Source: Rathayibacter sp. VKM Ac-2857
Lineage (GTDB): Bacteria; Actinomycetota; Actinomycetes; Actinomycetales; Microbacteriaceae
DNA length: 64,000 bases
Assembly: GCF_013205025.1 (NCBI RefSeq)
Contig: NZ_JABMLE010000003.1
Location: 248,001-312,000 of the forward strand
Direction of reading: 5' to 3'
Position numbers and translations under genes: made by a program. Positions within the stretch are counted from its first letter, which is position 1, and the number at the start of each line of letters is the position of its first letter. The notes below the pieces were generated by a model. That model ran no database searches. It saw nothing but the letters and a program-made list of their open reading frames with translations, and was not told where the DNA came from. This document shows positions 54,144 to 62,248 of the stretch, in pieces.

Positions 54144-55280
54144 ATGACCCCGCACCGCCCCGCCTCTCCTGTCCCCGCTGTCTCCGCCGAGGAGTGGGCC
54201 GAGCTCCGCGAGCGCGTCCGCCGGACCCGCTGGTCGCCCGAGTGGCCGGTCGAGGGCTGGTCGGCGGGGACCGACCAGGCCGAGCTGCGGCGGCTGGCCC
54301 GGCGCTGGGCCGAGGAGTTCGACTGGCCGGCACAGGAGCGGCGGATGCGCGAGCTGCCGTGGGCGCAGGCCGATCTCGACGGGACGCCGGTGGCCTACCT
54401 CCGCTTCGAGGCCGAGACGCCCGGCCGCCTTCCGATCGTCCTGACCAACGGCTGGCCCAGCACCGCGCTCGAGCTGGTGGCGCTCGCCGAGCGGCTCGCC
54501 TCGCCGTCTCGGTTCGGCGGCGACCCGGCCGAGGCGGCCACCGTCGTCGTGCCCGCCCTGCCGGGCTTCCCGTTCTCGCCGCAGCGGCCGGGGCTGGACG
54601 AGCAGACCCACGAGCTCTGGCACCGGCTGATGACCGAGGAGCTCGGCTTCGCCCGCTACGCCGCTCACGGCGGCGACCTGGGGGCCGGCATCACCTCGCG
54701 GCTGGCCGAGAGCCACCCGGAGGCGGTCGCGGGGATCCACCTGCTCGCGGTCGCCTCGCCGCAGCACGTCGAGGAGGACTCCCTCACCGCCGCGGAGCGC
54801 GAGCACGTCGAGGAGCAGCGCACCTGGTTCGCGGACGAGGGCGCCTACGAGCACCAGCAGCAGACCCGGCCGCTCACCCTGGCGCCCGCGCTGTCGGACT
54901 CGCCGGTCGGACTGCTCGCCTGGATCCTGGAGAAGCACCGGGCCTGGAGCGACTGCGGCGGTGATCTCTCGACCCGCTTCGATGACGACTACCTGCTCAC
55001 CCTCGCGTCGCTCTACTGGTTCACCGACTCGATCTCCACGTCGCTCCGGCCCTACTGGGAGTACGCGACCGGGCGGACGGCGCGGGTCGGCCGGGTCCCG
55101 GTGCCCACCGCGCTCGCCGTCTTCCCCTTCGACCTCACGCACCCGCCGCGCAGCTGGGCCGAGCGCAGCTACGACGTGGTCCGGTACACCCGCATGCCCC
55201 GCGGCGGCCATTTCGCGCCGCACGAGGAGCCGGACCTGCTCGCCGCCGACATCCGGGCGCTGCTGGCGCTGGTGCAGTAG
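54144..55280 (+). CDS. Epoxide hydrolase family protein (EHN, alpha/beta hydrolase)
   Basis: 378 residues. The N-terminal EHN segment (EEWAELRERVRRTRWSPEWP) wraps the fold. Nucleophile Asp178 in AAHGGDLGAGI, catalytic His near the end in MPRGGHFAPHEEPDLLAADI, and a lid region with SLYWFTDSISTSLRPYWEYA containing the Tyr. The oxyanion motif reads TNGWPST where HGWP is usual, a minor variant. It probably opens an epoxide or is a related hydrolase. ATG at 54144 immediately follows a GC-rich promoter region shared divergently with the ArsR gene. Confidence 0.87.
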   Translation: MTPHRPASPVPAVSAEEWAELRERVRRTRWSPEWPVEGWSAGTDQAELRRLARRWAEEFDWPAQERRMRELPWAQADLDGTPVAYLRFEAETPGRLPIVLTNGWPSTALELVALAERLASPSRFGGDPAEAATVVVPALPGFPFSPQRPGLDEQTHELWHRLMTEELGFARYAAHGGDLGAGITSRLAESHPEAVAGIHLLAVASPQHVEEDSLTAAEREHVEEQRTWFADEGAYEHQQQTRPLTLAPALSDSPVGLLAWILEKHRAWSDCGGDLSTRFDDDYLLTLASLYWFTDSISTSLRPYWEYATGRTARVGRVPVPTALAVFPFDLTHPPRSWAERSYDVVRYTRMPRGGHFAPHEEPDLLAADIRALLALVQ

Positions 55281-55429
55281 CGAAGAGACGCCCCTCTCTT
55301 GCGGCCGCCCCCGCTCCGCGCGTAGCGTCGACGGGTACCTCGTCGCGAGCCGCGACGTCGGGGCGGCCACCTCACCGGCCGGCCGATCGGCTCGCGGACA
55401 CGGGGGCTCCCCGCAGGAAAGACGGTCTC

Positions 55430-55483
55430 GTGCGCATCAGCACCGGTACTGCGTCCACGACGCAGCAGCTGCCCTCGCACTGA
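55430..55483 (+). CDS. Leader peptide of the ABC-F gene (upstream ORF)
   Basis: A 17-codon frame GTG...TGA encoding MRISTGTASTTQQLPSH, preceded by CAGGAAAG about 10 nt upstream. It lies 97 bp before the ABC-F start and is followed by two hairpins, the second ending exactly at the ABC-F ribosome-binding site. This is the arrangement of ribosome-mediated attenuators that induce antibiotic-resistance ABC-F genes when a drug stalls the ribosome on the leader. Too short to prove by sequence alone. Confidence 0.5.
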   Translation: MRISTGTASTTQQLPSH

Positions 55484-55495
55484 CGACCCCTGCTC

Positions 55496-55571
55496 CCGCC
55501 CGCTGAACCGGGCGGACGCGCGCTCCCGCCTCGGCGGAGAGCGGTGGTCGTCGTGCGCCGACGCGACCACC
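55496..55571 (+). promoter_or_regulatory. Candidate attenuator hairpins before the ABC-F gene
   Basis: Hairpin 1: 55496-55502 with 55509-55515 (CCGCCCG/CGGGCGG, six-base loop). Hairpin 2: GGTGGTCG (55543-55550) with CGACCACC (55564-55571), perfect 8 bp, directly abutting GGGAG, the likely ribosome-binding site of the ATG at 55581. The rest of the 300-bp gap (55281-55429) shows no gene. Translation of the leader ORF upstream could disrupt or favour these stems. Confidence 0.5.
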
Positions 55572-55580
55572 GGGAGCACC

Positions 55581-57179
55581 ATGCCCTTCTCTTCACCGAC
55601 CCCTCCGTCCCTCGTCCTCACCGACTGCTCGTTCGCCTGGCCGGACGGCTCGGTCGTCCTCGACCACGTGACCGCCGCCTTCGGCCGCGGTCGCACCGCG
55701 CTCGTCGGAGCCAACGGCGCCGGCAAGTCCACGCTCGTGCGGCTCGTCGCCGGCGACCTCGTGCCGACGGGTGGGACCGTCACCGCGACCGGCGCGGTCG
55801 ACCTGCTGCCGCAGCGCCTCCCGCGCGGCGCCGACGACACCGTCGCCGATCTGCTCGGCGTCCGCGGCAGGCTCGACGCCCTGCACGCGATCCTGGCCGG
55901 CGACGCCGGGGCCGACCGCTTCGAGGCGCTCGCCGACGACTGGGACGTCGAGGCCCGGGCCGTCGCCGCGTTGAGCACGGCCGGCCTCGATCTCGACGCC
56001 GCCGACCTGCTCCGGCCCGTCTCGATGCTCTCCGGCGGGCAGGCGGTCCTCGCGGCCGTGACGGGAGTGGCGCTGCGCGGCCGGCCGATCGCGGTGCTCG
56101 ACGAGCCGACGAACGACCTCGACCGCCGCTCCCGGCAGCTGCTGCTCGCGCTGGTCGACGGCTGGCGCGGCACCCTCGTCGTCGTCAGCCACGACCGGGA
56201 GCTGCTCGAGCACGTCGACGAGATCGCGGAGCTGCGCGACGGCGACCTGCGCACCTCGGCGGGGACTTTCTCCGACTTCGAGGAGCGGCTCGCCGTCGAG
56301 CGCGCGGCCGTCGAGCGCGACGTCCGGGCGGCCGAGCAGGTGCTGCGGGCCGAGAAGCGCCAGCGGATCGAGGCGCAGACCACGATCGCCCGCCGTGCGA
56401 AGGCGGGGGAGAAGTCGGGGAGGTCGATGCCGAAGGGCGCCGCCGACTTCCGCCGCGGCCGCGCCGAGGGGACCGCGGGCCGACTCCGCTCCGGTCATGC
56501 CGAGGCCGAGGCGCGCGCGAAGGACCGGGTCGACGAGGCGTCCGGGCGGCGCCGCGACGACGACGCGGTGCGGCTCGACCTGCCCGACCCGGGCGTGCCC
56601 GCGACCCGGCGGCTCGCCGAGCTGACCGTCCGCGGCCGGACCACGGTGCTCCAGGGCCCGGAGCGCCTCGGCCTGATCGGCGCCAACGGCACCGGGAAGA
56701 CCCTGCTGCTCGAGCGGCTCGTCGGCGCGGAGCCGGACCGCCCGCATCCCGTGCCCGGCACGGAGGCGCGGGCGCTCACCGACCGCATCGGCTACCTCGC
56801 TCAGCACCGCGAGGACATGCTCGACGACGACCGCACCGTGCTCGAGCACGTCGCCCGGGCCGCGCCGGACCTGCCGATCCCGGCCCTGCGCGACGCGCTC
56901 GCGCGGCTGCTGCTGCGCGGCGCGATCGTCGACCGGCCCGCGTCGACGCTCTCGGGCGGGGAGCGCTTCCGGGTGGCGCTCGCCGGCGTGATCCTCGCGC
57001 GCCCGGTGCCGCAGCTGCTCGTGCTCGACGAGCCGACGAACGACCTCGATGTCGCGACGGTCGATCACCTGGTCGAGGTGCTGCGGGCCTGGCGCGGCGG
57101 GCTCCTCGTCGTGAGCCACGACGACGCGTTCCTCGACCGGCTGGAGCTGGACGGGCGGGTGGTGCTGGACGCGCCGTGA
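55581..57179 (+). CDS. ABC-F family ATPase (ribosome protection or translation factor)
   Basis: 532 residues, two ABC domains, no membrane segments. Domain 1: Walker A GANGAGKST, signature MLSGGQ, Walker B IAVLDEPTNDLDRRSRQLLL. Linker about 225-330 is charged and contains RRAKAGEKSGRSMPKGAADF. Domain 2: GANGTGKTLLLERLVG, TLSGGERFRVALAG, QLLVLDEPTNDLDVATVDHL. ABC-F proteins bind the ribosomal E site; antibiotic-resistance members dislodge drugs from the peptidyl-transferase centre. Domain 1 has an atypical short loop before its signature. The preceding leader ORF and hairpins suggest drug-inducible expression, hence a resistance-type member; that is inference. Confidence 0.9.
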   Translation: MPFSSPTPPSLVLTDCSFAWPDGSVVLDHVTAAFGRGRTALVGANGAGKSTLVRLVAGDLVPTGGTVTATGAVDLLPQRLPRGADDTVADLLGVRGRLDALHAILAGDAGADRFEALADDWDVEARAVAALSTAGLDLDAADLLRPVSMLSGGQAVLAAVTGVALRGRPIAVLDEPTNDLDRRSRQLLLALVDGWRGTLVVVSHDRELLEHVDEIAELRDGDLRTSAGTFSDFEERLAVERAAVERDVRAAEQVLRAEKRQRIEAQTTIARRAKAGEKSGRSMPKGAADFRRGRAEGTAGRLRSGHAEAEARAKDRVDEASGRRRDDDAVRLDLPDPGVPATRRLAELTVRGRTTVLQGPERLGLIGANGTGKTLLLERLVGAEPDRPHPVPGTEARALTDRIGYLAQHREDMLDDDRTVLEHVARAAPDLPIPALRDALARLLLRGAIVDRPASTLSGGERFRVALAGVILARPVPQLLVLDEPTNDLDVATVDHLVEVLRAWRGGLLVVSHDDAFLDRLELDGRVVLDAP

Positions 57180-57181
57180 GC

Positions 57182-58087
57182 TCAGCCGGCCGGGGTGCCG
57201 AGGTCGAGCGCCGCGACGACCTCGGCGACCCGGGCGCGGGCCGGCGCGTCGAGGCCGCGAATCGGGCGGGGCAGGCAGACGGGGGCGGCGAGGTCGAGCT
57301 GCTCGGCGATCGCGGCGATCACCCGGTAGCTGCCGCCGTGCTCGGCGAAGAGGTCCCAGAGCGGCTGCAGCCGGGCGGACTCGGCCTCGGCGGTGGAGCT
57401 GTCGCCGGACTGCGCGGCGCGCGCGATCGTCAGCGCGGGGCCGGGGAGCGTGCCGCCGATCACCGAGTACCAGGCGTCGCAGCCGGCGACCAGGCCGCGG
57501 GCGGCCGACGCGTCGCCGGAGACGCCGATCGTGACGCCCGCCGGGACCTGCGCTCGGATCGCGGCCACTCGCTCGGCCGCGGCGGCCGGATCGGCGGGGA
57601 CCCCGGGGATCTTGATCGAGGCGACGCGGGGCAGCCGCGCGATCGCGCCGTACAGCTCGTCGGTCATCGTGACGTGCGTGGTGCCGGGGTTGTCGTAGAC
57701 GACGAGCGGCACGGACAGCTGCGCGGTGACGTCCTCGTACAGCCCGAGGACGTCGTCGTCGGTCAGCGGCTGGTAGCTCACGGGGGCGAGCAGGACCGCC
57801 GCCGCGCCGGCCTCCTGTGCGTCCTCCGCGAGGGCGAGCACCTGCGAGGTGCGCAGCGCGCTGATCCCGACGACGACGGGCACCGCGCCCGCGTGCCGCA
57901 CCGCGAGGGAGGCGACCCGGCGGCGCTCGCCTCGGTCGAGGTAGGCGGCGGAGCCGGTCGAGCCGAGCGCCCCGATCGAGTCGACGCCGGCCGCGGCGAG
58001 GCGCTCGACGAGGGCGGCGAACGCCGCTTCGTCCACGGTGTCGTCGCGGAGCGGGGTGAGCGGGAAGGCGCTGAGTCCGGTGAGCAC
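57182..58087 (-). CDS. DapA/N-acetylneuraminate lyase family aldolase
   Basis: 301 residues from GTG 58087, chosen because LTGLSAFPLTPLRDD follows. TIM-barrel Schiff-base aldolase: Lys159 in VASIKIPGVP, Tyr131 in VVYDNPGTT, and GSTGSAAYLDRGERR at the position of the GTTGE motif (Ser in place of the final Glu-neighbour pattern). The substitution argues against true dihydrodipicolinate synthase and for a keto-acid or sugar-acid lyase. It ends 3 bp from the convergent ABC-F gene. An AT-rich block at 58237-58266 may be its operator or promoter. Confidence 0.85.
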   Translation of the reverse strand: MLTGLSAFPLTPLRDDTVDEAAFAALVERLAAAGVDSIGALGSTGSAAYLDRGERRRVASLAVRHAGAVPVVVGISALRTSQVLALAEDAQEAGAAAVLLAPVSYQPLTDDDVLGLYEDVTAQLSVPLVVYDNPGTTHVTMTDELYGAIARLPRVASIKIPGVPADPAAAAERVAAIRAQVPAGVTIGVSGDASAARGLVAGCDAWYSVIGGTLPGPALTIARAAQSGDSSTAEAESARLQPLWDLFAEHGGSYRVIAAIAEQLDLAAPVCLPRPIRGLDAPARARVAEVVAALDLGTPAG

Positions 58088-58430
58088 GGTGATCCGTCCG
58101 AGGGGTCGTCGCGGGAGGGGGCCCGGCCAGTGTGCGTCGAGCGGGCGGGTGCCCGCGACTCCAGAAGCGCGAGCGGGCGCTGGTCCACGGCGGCGCCCGA
58201 GCGTCATCCCGTGCCCCTCATGCCGCCTGCTGATCGAGAGCAAATGAATAATATGAATATGGTTTCGGAATCCCGCGGCTCCGCGGGGGCGGGGAGGCGG
58301 AGTCCGCCGTCACCCGCCGGCGCCGCACCGCCGGGGGTCTGGTGAACGCGGAGGCGGCGGGCGCTGTCGGTAGATTCGGTCGCGCCCGTGTCGATCGACA
58401 TGGGTAGCCCCTCACCCTCAGGAGCCCGGG
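58088..58430. promoter_or_regulatory. 343-bp divergent control region (DapA-like / ArsC)
   Basis: Contains an AT-rich block AAATGAATAATATGAATATG (58242-58261), unlike the rest of the region, which probably belongs to the promoter of the minus-strand aldolase gene. Near the other gene are a -10-like TAGATT (58371-58376) and a perfect 12-bp palindrome TGTCGATCGACA (58389-58400), 30 bp before the ArsC start, a candidate operator. No coding sequence was recognised here. Confidence 0.45.
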
Positions 58431-58844
58431 ATGACCGCCCCCACCGTCCTCTTCGTCTGCATCCACAACGCCGGCCGGTCGCAGATGGCCGCCGGCTACC
58501 TGCGTGAGCTCTCGGGCGGTGCGGTGCAGGTGCGCTCCGGCGGCTCCGAGCCGGGCGAGAGCATCAACCCGGTCGCGGTCGCGGCGATGGCGGAGGAGGG
58601 CATCGACATCTCGCAGGCGGTCCCGCAGCTGATGACGACCGAGCAGGTGCAGGCCTCCGACGTCGTGATCACGATGGGCTGCGGCGACGTCTGCCCGGTC
58701 TTCCCCGGCAAGCGCTACGAGGACTGGGACCTCGCCGACCCGAAGGGCCGCCCCCTCGAGGAGGTCCGCCCGATCCGCGACGACATCCGCGCCCGCGTGC
58801 AGGCGCTGGTGGCGGAGCTGCTGCCAGCGACGCCTGCTGGGTAG
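58431..58844 (+). CDS. arsC: Arsenate reductase, low-molecular-weight phosphatase fold
   Basis: 137 residues. P-loop CIHNAGRS (Cys10-x5-Arg16), second and third cysteines Cys84 and Cys88 in MGCGDVCPVFPG, and the acid loop DLADPKGRPLEEV. The MGCGDxCP motif is diagnostic of thioredoxin- or mycothiol-linked arsenate reductases rather than tyrosine phosphatases. It reduces arsenate to arsenite. No arsenite exporter or ArsR gene is next to it in the window. Good AGGAG upstream (CAGGAGCCCGGG then ATG). Confidence 0.88.
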   Translation: MTAPTVLFVCIHNAGRSQMAAGYLRELSGGAVQVRSGGSEPGESINPVAVAAMAEEGIDISQAVPQLMTTEQVQASDVVITMGCGDVCPVFPGKRYEDWDLADPKGRPLEEVRPIRDDIRARVQALVAELLPATPAG

Positions 58845-59441
58845 CGGCCCCCGCATGGTGGTCGAGTAGGCGCCTCCGGCCACGCGTCGAGCGGGGAACC
58901 CGCTTCGCGTCTCGGTGGTGAGGGAGAGGACGCGGCTGCGCCGCGTCATGCTGGTCGAGTAGCCCCGCAGGGGCGTATCGAGACCCGCCGTCGTCAGCAG
59001 GGCGGGTCTGCAGACTCAGCGTCCTGACGGTGGTGGATCTCGATACGCCCGCTCTGCGGGCTACTCGATCAGCAGGGGTGGGGCCCGCTGCGCGGGCTAC
59101 GCGATCAGCAGGGGTGGGGCCCGCTTTGCGGGCTGCGCGATCAGCATGAATCCTCGAACGGACCCGTGAGGGGCCTCGCGGCCCGAGCAGGCCCCGGTGC
59201 GCGTCCAGTCGGAGGCGGTGATGTGCGCGAGGGGACGCGTATCGGGGTCTGGCCCTCTGTCGGGCCCCGATTCGAGTCCACTCGTGGGCCGACACCTGCT
59301 GGTCGAGTAGGCGCCGGCGGCGGCGTATCGAGACCTACCCTGCCGGACGCGTGGATCTCGATATGCCCGCTGCGCGGGCTACTCGATCAGCATGAAGCTG
59401 CGCGGGCCGCTCGATCAGCAGGCCGCTGCGCGGGCCGCGGG
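58845..59441. repeat. 597-bp gene-free region with composite palindromes
   Basis: Partial stem 58857-58920, full element 58949-59074 (CTGCAG centre near 59011), two decayed halves in tandem (59083-59113 and 59115-59145; GGGGTGGGGCCCGCTxxGCGGGCT), a short inverted stretch around 59170-59290 containing GGGTCTGGCCCTC, and a shortened element 59298-59391 lacking the CTGCAG centre. No gene seen. It separates arsC from the convergent acyltransferase-fusion gene. Confidence 0.83.
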
Positions 59442-61115
59442 TCAGCGGGGCGGGGCCGGCTCAGGGCGGTGGACGCCGCGGGGGCGGTAGCCGAGGGCGT
59501 CGGAGGCGCCGAGGAGGTCGGTGAGGTACCAGAGGACGGCGAGCCACATCTCGGTGCCCTGGAGGCCGGCGTCGGCGGCGTGCAGGCGGAAGGCGAAGCC
59601 GCGGCCGGGGCGCCACTGGCCGAGGATCTGCGCGAGCAGGGTCCGCGCCAGGGGCTCGACCTCGGCGGCGCGGTAGCCGGTGCCGCGGGTGAGCCAGAGC
59701 GGGTGGACGAGGTCGAGGGCGGCGCAGGCGTCGACGCGCTCGGGCCGGAACCAGCGGTCGTCGCGGGCGTGCCGGAGGACGGTGTCGCGGACCGCCTCGG
59801 GGTAGGGGAGCGGGCGGCCGTCCTGCACGAAGGTGCCGCGGGTCGCACGGTACGAGCCGTTCACGAGCAGGAGCAGCCCGCGGTCGGCCGAGGCCTCGCC
59901 CCACATGCCGCTGCGGGGATCGGCGCGGGTGAGCAGCCAGCCGTAGAGCGCCTCCTCGAGGCCGACCGGGATCGGGTCGCCGCGGCGGCGCGTCCAGTGC
60001 AGGGCGGTGCCGAGGGCGTCGACGTGGTGGCCGGCGTTCCACGGGTCGTCGCGCCAGCGCAGCCCGTCGAGCCGCGCGATCAGGCCCTCGGGGGTCTCCT
60101 CGGTCACGGCACGGAGCGGCTCCGCGAACCCCGACCCCAGCAGGTCGAGCGCGTAGCCCGCGCTGAGCACACGGTACGCGGCCTCCGGATCGGTCCAGAG
60201 GTCCCTCCCCGGGACCGGCAGCCTGCGGAGCCGCGCGACGACCGCGGCGGGATCGATTCCGGGAGGCGGCGTGCCGAGCAGGAGGTCGGCGAGCTCGACC
60301 GCGTCACCGAGCGCGCGGTCGGTCGGGGCGGCGCCCGGCCGGTCGCGGAAGGCGGGCCCGTCGTAAAGTGCGGGCCCGTCGCTGAGTACAGGTCCGTCGT
60401 GGAGTGCAGGTCCGTCGAGGAAGGCGGATCCGTCGCGGAACGCGGGTCCGTCGCCGAGTGCCGGCCCGTCGTCGACGAGCGCCCCGCGGAGGATCCCCTC
60501 GATCTCCTCGCGCGCCCGATCCGCCAGCCGCGCGGCGTCCGAGACCTCCGCGGCGACGGGCGGCACCCGCCAGCGCAGCCGCCGCGCCGGGTTGCCGCCG
60601 ACGACCGCACCGGCCGCCACGTCCTTCGTCACGACCGCGCCTGCGGCGAGCACCGCGTGATCGCCCACCGTCACGCCGTCGAGCACGACCACGTGCGAGC
60701 CGATCCAGACGTCGTCGCCGATGCGGATGCCGCGCGAGCTCAGCGGCTGGCGGAACACCTCGGTGCCGGGCTCCATCGAGTGGTTGAAGCCGAGGATCGA
60801 GGTGTGCGCGCCGATCCGCACGGCCGAGCCGAGCACGACGCTCCCACGCACCACCGTGTAGGCGTTCAGCGAGCAGTCGGAGCCGATCTCGACGTCACCC
60901 GTGAGGTACGCGCCGGCGGCGAGGTACGAGCGGTCGCCCAGCACGAGGCGCTCGGGGTCGACCGCGGCCGACTCCGCGACGAAGCAGTCCGCGCCGATCG
61001 TCCAGCCGTCGTGCGCGGAAAGCAGCTCGCGCTGCAGGGCGAGCTGGCGCGCCCGCTGCTCCGGCGAGGCCTCGGCCCAGAACGCCCACGGCGAGTGCTC
61101 GTGGCGATCGATCAC
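59442..61115 (-). CDS. Acyltransferase (hexapeptide-repeat) fused to alpha/alpha-toroid domain
   Basis: 557 residues. N-terminal left-handed beta-helix acyltransferase (about 40-190: LGDRSYLAAGAYLTGDVEIG, IGAHTSILGFNHSM with a catalytic His, IGDDVWIGSHVVVLDGVTVG, GGNPAR) of the LacA/maltose-O-acetyltransferase type. Then a low-complexity linker of seven DGPALx/DGPAFx hexads, then a helical C-terminal half (about 270-545) with NAGHHVDALGTALHWTRR, RADPRSGMWGEASA and WLAVLWYLTDLLG suggesting an alpha/alpha-toroid related to lyase or prenyltransferase folds. Role unknown; possibly acyl transfer to an oligosaccharide. ATG overlaps the stop of the upstream regulator. Confidence 0.78.
   Translation of the reverse strand: MIDRHEHSPWAFWAEASPEQRARQLALQRELLSAHDGWTIGADCFVAESAAVDPERLVLGDRSYLAAGAYLTGDVEIGSDCSLNAYTVVRGSVVLGSAVRIGAHTSILGFNHSMEPGTEVFRQPLSSRGIRIGDDVWIGSHVVVLDGVTVGDHAVLAAGAVVTKDVAAGAVVGGNPARRLRWRVPPVAAEVSDAARLADRAREEIEGILRGALVDDGPALGDGPAFRDGSAFLDGPALHDGPVLSDGPALYDGPAFRDRPGAAPTDRALGDAVELADLLLGTPPPGIDPAAVVARLRRLPVPGRDLWTDPEAAYRVLSAGYALDLLGSGFAEPLRAVTEETPEGLIARLDGLRWRDDPWNAGHHVDALGTALHWTRRRGDPIPVGLEEALYGWLLTRADPRSGMWGEASADRGLLLLVNGSYRATRGTFVQDGRPLPYPEAVRDTVLRHARDDRWFRPERVDACAALDLVHPLWLTRGTGYRAAEVEPLARTLLAQILGQWRPGRGFAFRLHAADAGLQGTEMWLAVLWYLTDLLGASDALGYRPRGVHRPEPAPPR
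60335..60475. repeat. 18-bp in-frame minisatellite in acyltransferase fusion
   Basis: Seven consecutive 18-bp units of the form GGTCCGTCGxGGAxxGCx (plus strand), encoding hexapeptides DGPALG, DGPAFR, DGSAFL, DGPALH, DGPVLS, DGPALY, DGPAFR on the minus strand. Units differ by scattered substitutions, mostly keeping DGPA. The multiple-of-three length keeps the frame. It forms the linker between two folded domains. Confidence 0.8.
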
Positions 61116-62248
61116 CGCGCGCCGTCCGGCTGCCCGTCCGCCGGTCGGCCGGGCGCCGCCGTCGAGGCGCGCACGATCAGGCTCGGGTTGAGCTGCACGC
61201 GGTGCACCGGCCGCTCCGGGTCCTCGATCCGCTGCACGAGCAGCCGGACCGCGGCCTCGCCGACGCCGGCGCGCGGCGGGCTCACCGCGGTCAGCGCGGG
61301 CGTGAACAGCTGGGCGACCTCGTCGTCGTAGGCGATCACCGAGAGGTCGCCGGGCACCGAGATGCCGCGGTTGAGCGCCAGATCGACGAACGCCATCGCC
61401 TCGGGGTCGGAGTGCACGAGCAGCGCGGTGACGCCGGTCTCGAGCGCCGTCTCGAGGGCCGCATTGACCACCTCGGAGAAGTCGGCGCTGCCGCGGTCGG
61501 GCAGGGTCTCCTCGAAGTGGTCGGCGGGGGTGAGGCCGAGCGCCTCGCAGGCCGAGAGCCAGCCCGCGGCGATCTTGCGCGAGGTCGGCGAGTTCCGCGA
61601 CAGGATCAGGCCGACCTTGCGGTGACCGAGCTCGGCGAGGTGGCGGGCGGCCAGCACGGCGCCGAGCGCGTGGTCGGTGGTGACCGACTCGGCGGGCGTG
61701 CCCTCGGGCTCGAGCACGGCGTCGCGCTCGACGAGGACGGACGGGACGCCGCAGTCGGCGAGCCAGCGGAGGACGTCGCCCGAGTGCTCGGTGTCGGTGT
61801 TGGGAGCGACGATCAGCCCGCGCACGTCGCCGGAGCGCAGCAGGCGCTCGAGCACCGGGCGCTCGTCCTGCAGCTCGTAGGATGCGCCGCGCAGGACGAC
61901 GTCGTAGCCGAGGCTGCGGCCGGTCGCCTCCATCGCGTGCAGCACGCCGGGCCAGTAGTAGTTGAGCGAGGGGACCAGGACGGCGATCGAGCCGAGCTTG
62001 ACCTCCTCCGCCTCCGGAGCGGGTGCCGTATGGCCGGCCGACCCGGACACGACGACCGCGCCGCCGTGCACGCGGCTGAGCAGGCCCTCGCGCTCCATCT
62101 GCACGAGGTCGCGGCGGAGCGTGACCGTCGCCACGCCGAGCGCCTCGGTCAGCTGGGAGATGCGGACGGCGCCGTCGACGCCCAGCGCCGCGAGGATGTG
62201 CGCCCGTCGCTCGGCGGCGAGGGGAGGGGACTGGGTCTGGTCGCTCAT
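61112..62248 (-). CDS. Hybrid regulator: DeoR-type HTH with LacI-type effector domain
   Basis: 378 residues. The N-terminal HTH (about 12-65: RRAHILAALGVDGAVRISQL and VATVTLRRDLVQMEREGLLS, then RVHGGAVV) is DeoR-like. The rest (about 85-360) is a periplasmic-binding-protein fold as in LacI (IAVLVPSLNYYWPGVLHAME, GLIVAPNTDTEHSGDVLR, HLAELGHRKVGLILSRNSPT, LSVIAYDDEVAQLFTPALTA). Ordinary DeoR proteins carry a sugar-phosphate isomerase-like domain instead. It probably senses a free sugar or sugar acid and controls the neighbouring heparinase-like gene. ATG lies in the lyase stop (ATGA). Confidence 0.87.
   Translation of the reverse strand: MSDQTQSPPLAAERRAHILAALGVDGAVRISQLTEALGVATVTLRRDLVQMEREGLLSRVHGGAVVVSGSAGHTAPAPEAEEVKLGSIAVLVPSLNYYWPGVLHAMEATGRSLGYDVVLRGASYELQDERPVLERLLRSGDVRGLIVAPNTDTEHSGDVLRWLADCGVPSVLVERDAVLEPEGTPAESVTTDHALGAVLAARHLAELGHRKVGLILSRNSPTSRKIAAGWLSACEALGLTPADHFEETLPDRGSADFSEVVNAALETALETGVTALLVHSDPEAMAFVDLALNRGISVPGDLSVIAYDDEVAQLFTPALTAVSPPRAGVGEAAVRLLVQRIEDPERPVHRVQLNPSLIVRASTAAPGRPADGQPDGAR

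Noticed and set aside
57182-58087. Dihydrodipicolinate synthase for lysine biosynthesis
   Set aside because: Schiff-base Lys and Tyr are present, but the GTTGE motif is altered and no lysine or dap gene is nearby, so only the family name is given.
58242-58261. AT-rich block as another copy of the mannanase operator
   Set aside because: It shares only general AT richness and ATTATT on one strand; the TACA/TGTA arms and the ATTAnTAAT core are missing.
5291-59391. Repeats as ends of an insertion sequence or MITE
   Set aside because: No transposase frame is enclosed by or near any copy, and I could not see target-site duplications. MITE origin remains possible but is not supported.
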